A stretch of DNA of 20,826 bases from Aureobasidium sp. EXF-3400 (Eukaryota; Ascomycota; Dothideomycetes; Dothideales; Saccotheciaceae): contig SWBL01000556.1 of the NCBI GenBank assembly GCA_024195585.1, positions 1 to 20,826 of the forward strand, written 5' to 3'. The notes beneath the pieces were generated by a model, which had not been told where the DNA came from, ran no database searches, and worked only from the letters and a program-made list of their open reading frames with translations. Each line of letters opens with the position of its first letter. Within the stretch, counting starts at the first letter, position 1. Shown here one piece after another: positions 10,821 to 20,201 of this stretch. The position numbers and the translations under genes were made by a program.

Positions 10821-13223
10821 TTAAAACTTTTCCATCAAGTTCTTTCTCACCGTCCACATCCTCGCTCTTTTGCCATAGACGTACATGGGGATGGTGAAGA
10901 TCAAACAACCCAATTGAATGCCACCGAGCGCCAAAAAGACACTTTTGGGTCCATCGCTCTGCAGCCAGTGGTTGAAAAACAGCGAAAAGACCAAGCCGTG
11001 GAAGATGTTTTTGGAAAAGTTCAAAGTGACAAGGGCTTCGCCGGCGTACTGGCGATAACTGTCGACGGCGAAAGTGATTGCCGTGGTGCTGCCTACGCAG
11101 CAGCCGAAACTGATGATGCCGAAGAAGACGGTGGGTACGATCCAGGCGTCGCGTTCCGAGACGCTCCAGCCGTAGCCCATGAGGCCGATGACGGTGCTGA
11201 TGGTCACGGGGATGGCCATCAAGAGGCGGAACTCGGGTTCGTAGACGCCGTCGTTCTTTCTGCTCATCCAGCGGACGATGACATCGGAGAAGCGGCCTGC
11301 TACAGCGGTGCCGAGGATGCCGCCGATGAAGGGGGAGATATATACGAGACCGACTTGCAGCGAGGTGAAGTGGTATGTCGCGCGGTTCTCGTATATCACT
11401 GAGACGGACTCGGAAAGCACAATCAACCAGCCTACTGAGAGTGCATACACCAATGACGACCAAAGAATGGCTGGGTATGCGAATAGGATAAACGGACGAA
11501 GGGCGACCTTGAACCAACGATCCTGTGATAGACGGCCAGCATACGGTCTCAAGGTCTGTTTGAACGACTTTGGTGGTGCAGCGCGATAGAAAGATGTATA
11601 TCCATTGCCTGCATCGACAGAGAAACCAGGAGACGGAGGTACACTATCGAATTGAGCGCTGTGGGATCTCATATGGCTGTGCTGTGATGTGGGTCTGTAG
11701 GATACGAACGGATCATCTCCTGGTGACAAGTGTTGTGGGCCAGGAGAGAAATGTGGCGATCCTGGCGACAGTGCACTTGCTTGAGGAGATAGTTGTGATC
11801 CGGGAGAGGCAGGTTGCATGACAGGGGATGGGAGCTGCAATGAAACATCCGGCCGAAGCTTTCGTGGTGTTTGAGGATCGGGATTCTCGGCGGCTTCAGG
11901 TGATGGAAGATTCAGAGCAGGTACACTTGGTTTTTCGTCTGCAGGAGCGATCTCATCATCATCAGGCTCACTGAAATGAGCATGTCTTGACAAGCGCTTT
12001 TCTCCTTTTGTTTTGGTGGGACTCTCGCTGTGAGTCAAGTCGGTCTTCTCTCCTTTTTCCAACTCAGGCGCGGCCTCATGCGCGTGTGTGTCAGCATGAC
12101 CTCGATGGAAGATGGAGGCCAGTGATCCATTGCTCATCAACCTCGGCCTGTGCTTATGCGAGTACCGAGAAGGTCTAGGTGTGCGGTCCCAGAAAGTCTC
12201 AGGAACAAAGAGGAACAGGAGAAGAGCACCGAATGACACGACAATAGCGACGATCCAAAAGACCCAGCGCCAGCCAAGCGACTGTATGATGGCGGCACTG
12301 ACCAGCGGGATGATGTTCTTACCACCAAGAAGGAGCAGAGTATATATACCCAGTCGGTAGGCACGCTCGTGCAAGAAGAAGATCTCGGCAATGGTTGCAG
12401 AAGGCAGACATTCAACGGGACTGACAGCGAAGCCCATGAAAATGCGTGCGAGCACTAATGAAGCATAGTTGGGCGACAAAGCACACCAGACGGCGGACAG
12501 GACAAATATGACAGATGCGACAAGGTATACGGGTCTCTTGCCATACAAGATAGCAGTAGGCGAGGCAACAACGCTACCAAGGCCAAGTCCCAGCATATAA
12601 AGGCCGGTGGTCAGAGCAACTTGAGGCACCGAGACGTGGTATGTTTCCGACACACTGACGAAGCCTGCAGCGAGAACAGGCGTCATACCGCCACCAAGCA
12701 TGCAGAAGAAGCCCAGAGATAGCAGGGCGCAGTCTCTACGCCATTTTGGCCAATTCAGCGGGTCGTTCAGAGACTCATCCGGTTGTGGTTCGAGGACGAT
12801 GCCATCTCCAGTCTGTTTCTTATCCGGGGTAGGAGGCACGATGGAGCCCGCACGAGAGCGTGGAGCGAGGGAGCCATTATGAGATTGCGACGAATAAGGG
12901 AAGGGAGAGGGTAGCGACGAGGTCGAGGTCCTGGCAGGTGTGTTACGAAGTCCGAGCGGTTCGTTGCGATTGGATACTTTGGAGAGGAGTAGGACAGAGC
13001 CTGAAGACTAGTTAGTAAAGAGGACATGAACAAAGAATATGGTAACTAATTCAGTCAACTCACCAGGAACTTCGTCTGTCTCCCTGTCGTTCAAGATGCC
13101 CAAACTCCATTTAACCGGACGCTTCTTTAGCGATTCTTCCGAGTCGGTCTGCGAGTTGCGGTTCGGCTTGGATGCAGGCCAGGAGCGACCTTGGTGGTCG
13201 TTGTGCTCCTTCTCTGCGACCAT
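10821..13223 (-). CDS. MFS transporter, DHA1 type, HOL1-like (779 aa)
   Basis: Predicted 12-helix plasma-membrane drug:proton-antiporter-type transporter; the HOL1 relatives in yeast move cations and polyamines, but substrate here is unknown. Exons are 13223-13064 and 13000-10821; the intron 13001-13063 (63 bp, GTGAGT...CTAAC...TTCAG) rejoins VPG and SVLLLS, giving an entry block of the kind seen in fungal relatives (KKRPVKWSLGILND, then GSVLLLS). Features: DPLNWPKWRRD before helix 1 (about 133-143), a YGKRPVYL loop (about 206-213), a VPETFWDR motif after helix 6 (about 319-326), a very long hydrophilic loop (about 325-553), then helices 7-12 with SRKNDGVYEPEFRL between helices 8 and 9. The loop holds His-rich patches (HRGHADTHAHE, about 352) and an SP/SPG-rich run (about 445-510), likely phosphorylated. 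The start ATG is in an optimal context (GCCATGG). Confidence 0.9.
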
Positions 13224-13377
13224 GGCAGAGGAGCTATAGATGGTACAAGAGCGATAAGGGTATGACGAGCGCCAGTGTCGTGCAAGGCGGGGGTAATATA
13301 CAGCAGCAGAGAGGCGGTGTAGCTTGGGCACCGTTAAGGATGATGATGATCAGGAGGCCGCCAGATAGTAGGTACGT

Positions 13378-13387
13378 CGGGTACCCG
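13378..13387. promoter_or_regulatory. CGGGTACCCG palindrome upstream of the MFS gene
   Basis: This 10-bp perfect palindrome places CGG and CCG triplets around GTAC, the CGG-N4-CCG arrangement that some fungal zinc-cluster regulators recognise. It lies about 155 bp before the MFS start codon. Presence is direct; regulatory use is a guess. Confidence 0.3.
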
Positions 13388-13428
13388 TATGAGTAGGGGT
13401 AGACTATGGCGTGGGCGGTCTGTCTCGA

Positions 13429-13447
13429 GACTCGACTCGACTCGACT
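13429..13447. repeat. Short tandem repeat of CTCGA
   Basis: Three perfect CTCGA units lie at 13431-13445, with partial units on both sides, immediately after a TCTCGAGA palindrome at 13423-13430. It is a minor microsatellite-like tract in the MFS upstream region. Confidence 0.8.
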
Positions 13448-14397
13448 GTTATCAAACTAGGCACTAGGAGCTGTCAGGTGGACGATTCTGACACCGTGAT
13501 AACAACGCCGGGCTAATGCGAGCCATGGAGCGTGACTCTGATGCAGGAGTCCGACACGGCAGCGCAGCAGACGCAGCGATGGATGCTGTTTTGAAACGCC
13601 TACGCTGGCTGGCTGGGCGCAACCACTTTCACGAGCCAAAGACCAAACCGACTCGAATCTGCACATCCACGCTTTGGCTCGTCATTCCTTGGCCCTTCGA
13701 TGCTGCATTCTAGCGCCACTTTCTGCCCCGAGTTCCGCCAATCGTCGTCTGCTAATCATTTTACCCCTAACTTTAATCCGACAAACATGCTCGCTCGTCC
13801 GAGATGCCACATCTGCGATAAGGCCAACAATAGACGTATCTTTGTACGAACACGTTTTCCTCTTGCATTCCAGCCAAGCGACCCGTCCTCGCTACATCTT
13901 GACACTCTCCAACGTGTACTGTCTACTTTCATCAGGGGTGCTCGCCTAGAAAAATCCTGCCCTGATATGCTTGGCCCAAGACTTGGTACTACATAAAACT
14001 AAAATTTGTGCTTCTATCTTGATCCCACATCTTTTGGAAACCATGGCACCATGTTATGCAACGGATGCTGTCTCCAATATTTCAGTCAGCTATAGAACCC
14101 CATTAGATCAGCCCGGCTGCGTCGAGAACCATTTGACATGACTCGACGAAAACAAGACCCCATGAGCCCTAACCTCCCCGAATTCTGAATTCTGTAACAT
14201 CTATCGTACTCCGCCTGCGGCGACAAGCAAAATGTACACTATAAAAAGGCACAGATGTTCTTGGAGGAGAGGCATGTCCATCGAGAGCCGATAGGGTGTC
14301 GCTTCTCAGTGGACATCTTCCTGTTTCCTCATAGTATTGTGCATTTTCATAGCTACACGCGTTACATCTTTTAGTACACGCGGAGGAAAGACACTCT

Positions 14398-16037
14398 CTA
14401 ATCATCCTTGGCGTCCTGGCCATCCTTGTTCTTGCGCGGCTCGAAGTTCAGCTGTGTTTCATCAGTCACCGCAGTCTTCACACTCAGCCGCTCAGAAGCA
14501 CTCACCTGGTTACCATTGTATAGTTCAGTGTTTTGTTCAGCCTCTCGTCTTTGGTCGCCGAGTGTGCGAATGTTGATGCCGGCTGACCTGTTGGTCGTCC
14601 TGTCTCCTTCTACGTTAGAGATTTCGCTTTCATCCCCTGTCCCAGCTACGTAGGGGCCAGGTCGGTTGTTTGTTCCAGAAGCGTAGCCCATGACACCGCC
14701 TACAGCGCTCCCAAACATGCTTGCTGCGCCTGACAAAAGTCCGAATCCGGCATTCAGTCCCTTCGAGACCAAGCCACCGCTGCCGCTGGCATAAGCATCT
14801 GTGTAGCCCTTGATTGGTACTAGCACCAGAGTCGCGCTTGGTGTCAAACCAAGAGACTTGAGTGATTCACCCTCTTCACCCACCGAGATGTTACGACTGG
14901 GGTTGGGGAGGAGTATCTGACGGAACTCGTACGGGATGTCTGTTTGCGAGTTCTGTGAGATATACGTTCTTACTGAAGTTGCAAGAGTGGCAGAAGGGTC
15001 GAACTTTGTTCGCAGCGAACTACCGTCGAACAGTCTGATCTGAAGCGAGCAAACATCAGAGTTTCTTCCAGGCGCCGTATCAGTGTGTACTGGTCGCTGT
15101 GCAGCTGCTGTAGACGGCTCGCCCTGAGCAGCCAGGCGTCTTTGTCGTTCCTTCTCTTTCCTTTCAGCCTTGTCAGACTCGATCGTCTTGAGGATTCTCT
15201 CCCTTTCGAGACGTGCTTCTCTGTTGCGGTTTCGCTGTTGATCGGCCCAATCTTGCTTGTTTTGGGGTAGTGACGACGATTCAGCGGCTTGCTTGTCTGC
15301 TCCCTCCTTACGTGCCTTTGCAGTAGCCTTGCGTGCCTCTTTCTCCGCCTCCTCTTGTTTCTTGCGTTCGGCCTCAAGACGGGCTCCGCGCTCAGTCAGG
15401 AACTGTTGCATCGTCACATTGTTGCCTTGACTGGTTGGTGCTGGTATTGGGACATTCGTCTCTGCATTTTCCCGAGGAGCTGTGTCGGACTCTTGTAGCG
15501 TTGTTCCTCTTTCGCCGATGAGAGGGACGTTTGACAAGACTTGGCTGAGGTCTGCAGTGGCCGAGTCTGCGTTTGCGGGAATGGGGTTGGTTGATGGCGG
15601 TAGTTGCTGTTGTGCGGGAGGTTCTAGTAGAGCAATTATACGCTTCTTGAATTCTTCTTCGGTGACGGTTGCGTCAATGTTTTCGACGACAGAGCCTGCT
15701 CGTATGACCAATAGTTTTGGCAACGAGTCAAGGGAACAGAAGGCTCCCAGGAAGCCAGCTTCGACGGATCCTGCGTTGATCCGGAGCAAGACTGCTTTCT
15801 CGCCTAGTTGCTCTCCTAGCGACCCCTGCCCATCCGTACCTGCGGATGTGTCGAGAGGAGCAGTCAACCACTCGTTCTCCCACTTCTGGCTTGTGTCATC
15901 GTCATCTGACAACTTGTTAGGCTGCATAGGCTGGAGGGTGCGTCAGCTGGCTCACCTTGTCTGACGAAACAGGCAACCAGCTTGTGCTGCTGGATCGCCT
16001 GCGAGATACCACTTTGCAAGTCGCCCTGGAAAAACAT
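14398..16037 (-). CDS. UBX-domain protein with N-terminal thioredoxin-like domain, UBXN4-like (511 aa)
   Basis: Likely Cdc48/p97 cofactor in ER-linked protein degradation; relatives are human UBXN4 (erasin) and the yeast Ubx6/Ubx7 group. Exons are 16037-15956, 15905-14506 and 14451-14398. Intron 1 (15906-15955, 50 bp, CTAAC branch) rejoins CFVR to QDDDDTSQKWENEWL. Intron 2 (14452-14505, 54 bp, GTGAGT...ACACAG) rejoins YNGNQ to LNFEPRK. Domains: MFFQGDLQSGISQAI plus following strands form a thioredoxin-like fold (about 1-120, with no CxxC); a Glu/Lys/Arg-rich coiled coil (about 200-290); a UBX domain (about 313-393); and a Gly/Ala-rich hydrophobic stretch (GLLSGAASMFGSAVGG, about 416-431) that could associate with membranes. 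The UBX loop that often reads FPR reads NPS here. Intron 2 is a multiple of three without a stop, so retention would give a 529-residue form. Confidence 0.9.
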
Positions 16038-16437
16038 GGCGAGTCTGTTGTGGTGAAGTTGATGAAGAAGGAAGAGGGTGGTGCACTCGCACAACTGTTC
16101 TACCCCGGACGAAATCACATGCAACAGCGTCACCGACCTGGCACGGTCCCTGCGCCGCCAAGCATATCAATGTTTAGATCGAACGCCTACACCGACCTTG
16201 ATCTTGTTGTCAATATATCTGGACCATGCGTACATAACAATACCCATCATCATTATCACTGGCAATGGGCACTGCGCCTCTTGGGTACAGGCCGTCTTCC
16301 GAGGCCTTCGACCGGCCGGATACCAAAGACAGTCCGGGAGACAAACGCCAAAATGATGCAACTACAGGTAGGCGAGACGGATATGATCCAAGTATCTTCA
16401 TGGAGATTGAGCCTCGATAGGAGCATCGGCCGCCGGT
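16038..16437. promoter_or_regulatory. Divergent promoter region between the UBX and mitochondrial-carrier genes
   Basis: These 400 bp lie between the two start codons. Frames crossing it have no ATG start in a useful position and no recognisable protein. I found no clear TATA box, tRNA or repeat. An unseen 5' UTR exon of the carrier could lie here. Confidence 0.5.
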
Positions 16438-17650
16438 ATGCGGGCCCTGACTGCACGCATGTTCGCTTTCTACTTTAGAGTACCCGTAAAAGCATTCTTC
16501 CGAACAAGGATCGAGTAAGAGTGAACTATGATTTTATATGTGGATTGTACGCTAACTAGTGGGTAGTTATCTTGTATGTAGTTCTATGTAACTCGCAATT
16601 CTTCATTGCCAGACTGACACAAACGAGGCTTTTCCGAGGGCTATCAACCCTCTTCTTCAGACCAGTGGGAAATGGTCATGGAAAATGACTACTCCTGGAA
16701 TATTGGTTTATGCTGTACAAACTCATGGATGGTCCTTCATTCCTAACCAGGTCTTGCCTCCGTTACTGGCAAACGTTACTGTTGGAGCAGTTCTGTACAC
16801 ATCCTACCTCGGCGCACTTGGTCTTTACTACGAACCGGCTTCACACTCCTCGAAGAGAATCTACCCGCCAGCTCCCTTGTCATCAACATTTGCAGCTGGC
16901 TTTTCTGCAGGCGCCTTCCAGAGTATCGTTGCCGCACCTTTGGATGCCCTCACGATTCGGTTTAAGACAACCGATCTTACTCAGGGCACCTATAAGAACA
17001 TGTGGGATTATGCTTCGAGAAAACTTCAGACCATTGGCGCCCGTGGTGCGTTCGCAGGATGGGGGCTTTCGTTCGTCAAAGATTCCTTTGGATATGGTTT
17101 GTTCTTTGGAGCATTCGAGTTCATCAAATCTCAATGTTTCTACGAGTACGTGAGTCACTGGTACTCGCGTTATGGTATTCTGTCCATGTTTCATAAGAAT
17201 CAAATCGAGCTGCAGAGAGTCAGCGATCAACAGGAAAGGCCAGTCATCAAGCCGCATTATCTTATGGAACCCTCATTTATACTCCTTGCCGGCGCAACAG
17301 CAAGTGTGCTACAACATGCCGTTGCTCATCCCCTCACACAGATTCAGGAGCTTCACTTCCAGCGATTGGCGACACTGGACGAATTATTAAAAGCTAGACC
17401 GGGACGGATGGACACCATGCAACTGTATGCGCGAGCGTATCAGAAGACATGGATACAGGCCGGCAAGCGTGCGACAAAATCGGGAGGCTGGCTTAAATGG
17501 CTGTATCAGGACTTCTGGATGACAACGTTGCGTCAGGTACCATCAACTGCGGCTGGCCTGATTGTCTTCGAGATCTTCCGTCGGAAGTACGGAATTGGAG
17601 AGGACGCTGTAAAAATTCCGAAGGATGAATACGATATTCTGTTACCTTGA
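16438..17650 (+). CDS. Mitochondrial carrier family protein, YFR045W/Mrx20-like (about 368 aa)
   Basis: Probable inner-mitochondrial-membrane solute carrier. Proposed exons are 16438-16514, 16567-16573 (7 nt) and 16628-17650, 1107 nt in frame. Exon 1 encodes AFYFRVPVKAFFRTRI; the microexon completes D and adds Y-L; exon 3 resumes at AFPRAINP and WSWKMTTPG. Intron A (52 bp, GTAAGA...CTAAC...GTAG) and intron B (54 bp, GTATGT...CTGAC...CGAG) are needed because direct joining of exon 1 to the next good acceptor breaks the frame. An acceptor at 16612 is also in frame and would add five residues. Carrier signature PLDALTIRF is at about 132-140, with a second, weaker copy at AHPLTQIQ. FIPNQVLPPLLANV and FAGWGLSFVKDSFG are strong family-like blocks. 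The substrate is unassigned; yeast YFR045W is described as citrate-transporter-like. The start ATG at 16438 is the first after an in-frame stop and has G at -3, but is less certain than the body. Confidence 0.82.
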
Positions 17651-17668
17651 TCTCGAACCATGTAGATG

Positions 17669-19040
17669 TCAGATCAGAAAGTCCTCGAGCCCAGTCAAAA
17701 TCTGTTCCCACCTGGCTTGCAGAAGTTTGAGCTTGTTTGCAAGATCGCCGGTCCGCTCTGCTGAGAGAGACTTCAAGGACGCAATGGCTTCTTTGGCTTC
17801 TTCAGTGTAAGATTCAAGAGAGGGTCTCAGCCAATCGAGCACTTCGGTCTCTTTGTCGTCTGCGAGGTCCTCTCCGGAACCCATGAAATGCTCCCACTCG
17901 TTGGCCGTAAGAAGTACGGAGCGCACGGCAACCTGCGTCTTGAAGCACAATTCACCGGAGAGTGGTAACAACGCATAGCCTCCCAGGAAACCCACATCTT
18001 GCAGAGCGCTTTGTTGGCTCTCTGTCAGGCGAGGTAGTAATACGTGGTCCAGACGGATCTCATCGTCATCTAGGCTGTCATCGGGCAGGATGAAACCATC
18101 TGTATCGTGTGTCAGTAGGATACATACATACGCAATACAATAACTCTTACAGTGCACCAGGAGCTTGTCATTCGAATGAGCTCCGTACGTAGCCAAAATC
18201 TCTTCTCCAGGTTCTATTCAAGGTCGTACTATCAGCTATGTGCCATCATAGATCACACGAATTACGTACCATAGTTTCGGTTTGCTTTCAGTTCGTAGCC
18301 TTGCGGTGACATCGTGACTTCACACTGCTATCTTTAGCAAGGAACCTCACTGACAATGTTCGAACACTTACACCTTCACCGTTTGGACAGTGGTTCATGT
18401 AGTCCAATGCAGGATTCATGATCATGGCACCCTGGCTGACGCCTTGGGGCTTCCAGTGAAAACTGCGTGTATTCACGAGCATCCAATGGTAGAGGAATTC
18501 GCGCTTGAAGGCTTCATCGTCGGGAGCGTGCATGTGTTCTACAGATTCGATGTCCCTCTTCAAGTCTGACAGCATGCGGTCGAGCGGTTTCTGTACACTC
18601 GGTGGGGCCCATTTGCGTAGTACATTTTCCAGTTCATCCTTGGGAGACCAGGCAAGCATGCAAGAAGTGAAATCTTCAGGTGTTGGCCAAGCAGGTCTCG
18701 AAGCAACGTATGTGGACGATTGGCTCTTCCATTCGAGAGTGAGGTATGCGGCTAGTTGAGCCTGGGAGGATAGCTTCGTCAATTTGTGCTTGCGAAGTTT
18801 TGCCAATCCAGGTTTGATCATGGCTTTCTCTGGCACGAAGAACAGCACATCGCCCTTCTTTATGTTTTCTTTTGCCAGTAGACCAACACCTCTGCCAGGA
18901 AGCACAGCAGGTGTGACCCCATGAATCTCAATCCCTCGGGCGATTGCCCATTCGACGTAGGCGGCATGGACTTCGGGGATATCAAAATCCAGGCTGGTCT
19001 CCGTTGTCTTTCGCTTCTTCGAGAGAGGGTACGAAGGCAT
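17669..19040 (-). CDS. SET-domain protein lysine methyltransferase, LSMT/SETD6-like (405 aa)
   Basis: Probable S-adenosylmethionine-dependent methyltransferase acting on non-histone protein lysines (ribosomal proteins in several yeast relatives). Exons are 19040-18372, 18324-18270, 18213-18151 and 18099-17669, 1218 nt in frame; introns are 47, 56 and 51 bp. Splicing rebuilds the SET core: GRGVGLLAKENIKKGDVLFFVP (about 49-70, shown by its opening GRGVGLLA), the insert (about 80-195), NPALDYMNHCPNGEG (about 209-223, where the family usually has an NHS-type motif), YELKANRNYEPGEEI, and TYGAHSNDKLLVHYGF (about 250-265) with the catalytic-site Tyr. A C-terminal helical region of about 140 residues resembles the LSMT substrate-binding domain. 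The first 15 residues are basic (KKRK), possibly a nuclear signal. ATG 19040 is the first in-frame ATG. The stop lies 18 bp from the convergent carrier stop. Confidence 0.88.
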
Positions 19041-20201
19041 GACGATGTGCACGCGTGTTGTGAGAGAATTATGGTCTTGAAATCCCCGCAGTTTCACTGG
19101 CCTCGGAATCAAAAATGGAAGGATGGAAGCCAACGGTCATCACATTGCACGGCAGCCGCATGAAAAGCCTCAGCTGGCTGAAGACCAGGTCTCAGACTTT
19201 ATATTCCGTGCTGTAGATTTGTTTGTTCTACGTTACGGAAATATAGCGGATATTCAGATAATTATGCGAGCGAATATAGGTATATCATTTCGTAGAGTGT
19301 GTCGGGTTGATTATGCATGCTGGACCGAACAAATTCAACAATGCAGTCAGGGCAGATTTACTACTGTGGTAGGATGTGGATGAGGGTAAGTCGAGTGATG
19401 CCCAAGCAAGGAGGACCCCGAATGACCCGCCTCAAATATTAGGTTCCGAGATTGCAACATGGTATAGCAGAAAACAGCGTGCTATATGTGCAGATACTGT
19501 CGTAGCAGCATCTTCAAAGGAGAATGCGTTGCTTGAACAGCTGAACTGTAGACTAGACCATGACTCAAATTAGCAGTTCAGGCGCGATTTTACATGAGGA
19601 GACGGAGGGGCCGTGAAGCAAAAGTTGGGCTAGATTCTTGAGGCAAGTCTCGCACGTTAACGGCTTTCGCCGGGCGCGTTGGGCTTGGACAGTTGACACG
19701 GGCGCAACTCTGAAGAATCCCTCTCCTACACCCCCTTCAAGTTCCACTTCCAGCAGCGACTCTCTCCTCAGGGCTATCCAGGTCGACCGCCAACTTCTTT
19801 CTTGGCCCGTCGTCCCTCTGCCACGCCCTGTCGTCGACATTTGTCGCTTCTTTCTGCTGCCAGCAAAGTCCAGGTGCGTGACCCACCAACCCCCGTCCAG
19901 TCAGCTGCCTGCCACGCATACTATCACAGCCCGCATCTCTTAACCGACACTCGGCTTGGTTCATTTCAAGTTGGACGCCGTTTCTGCCTATTGTTCCTTC
20001 ACTCTGCTTTCCTGCTTTGCATTGTCCATTCTCCCATCTGCGTCTCATCCTTCCTTCCGCTCTGATTCGCTGGCTTGCACCTGCCTCCGCTTACCCCCTT
20101 CGCCTTGCTGACGTCGCCGTTGTCTCTCTACAGATTCCTCCATCCTCATCACAACCTACTCTCCCGCCTCAGCGACGGCTCACTCTCACAACAATTAAAG
20201 C
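19041..20201. other. 1.16 kb divergent intergenic region before the casein kinase gene
   Basis: The left part is the SET-gene promoter: A/T-rich around 19195-19300. The right part, from about 19660, is strongly C/T-rich on the plus strand, as expected of a long casein-kinase 5' UTR. A candidate leader intron is listed separately. The frames in this stretch are short and unconvincing. No tRNA or repeat was noted. Confidence 0.55.
19874..20133 (+). other. Candidate 5' UTR intron of the casein kinase gene
   Basis: A donor-like CAG/GTGCGT at 19871-19879 pairs with a strong pyrimidine-rich acceptor TCTCTCTACAG ending at 20133, with a CTGAC branch-like site at 20109-20113 region upstream of it. 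Removal gives a C/T-rich spliced leader ending 68 bases before the start codon. At 260 bp it would be longer than the coding introns here. This is inference from splice motifs only. Confidence 0.35.

Larger units (their letters stand above)
13224..14397. other. 1.17 kb intergenic region upstream of the MFS gene, no supported gene
   Basis: This is the longest spacer in the window. Its left part is the MFS promoter; its right edge holds the 3' UTR of the UBX gene. Short plus-strand frames around 13674-13996 exist, the best with an ATG at 13787 (A at -3), about 70 residues and one CxxC pair, but I recognise no domain in it. Structured sites are the CGGGTACCCG palindrome and the CTCGA repeat, listed separately. 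A plus-strand TATAAAA at 14240-14246 has no gene downstream on that strand. Confidence 0.55.

Noticed and set aside
10818..11402. Plus-strand frame of 194 codons antisense to the MFS gene
   Set aside because: The opposite strand encodes clear transmembrane helices 7-12; this frame is Asp/Ala-rich shadow with no family match.
13674..13996. Small plus-strand proteins in the spacer before the UBX gene
   Set aside because: Overlapping short frames, no recognised domain, no homologue I can name; a single CxxC pair is not enough.
14161..14180. CCCTAAC telomere-like word near the UBX 3' end
   Set aside because: A single copy, with no tandem array; expected by chance and not evidence of a telomeric or Teb1 site.
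15957..16478. Plus-strand open frame of 173 codons over the UBX 5' end
   Set aside because: It opens with TTG, overlaps UBX exon 1 antisense, and is incompatible with the carrier exon frame.
16500..16690. Carrier gene as a frameshifted pseudogene
   Set aside because: A microexon model with standard donors and branch sites keeps both conserved blocks in one frame, and the rest of the gene is intact; kept as the alternative, not the call.
17669..19133. SET region as two separate genes
   Set aside because: Four exons joined at GT-AG sites rebuild one continuous SET core and C-terminal domain; the apparent stops all lie in introns.
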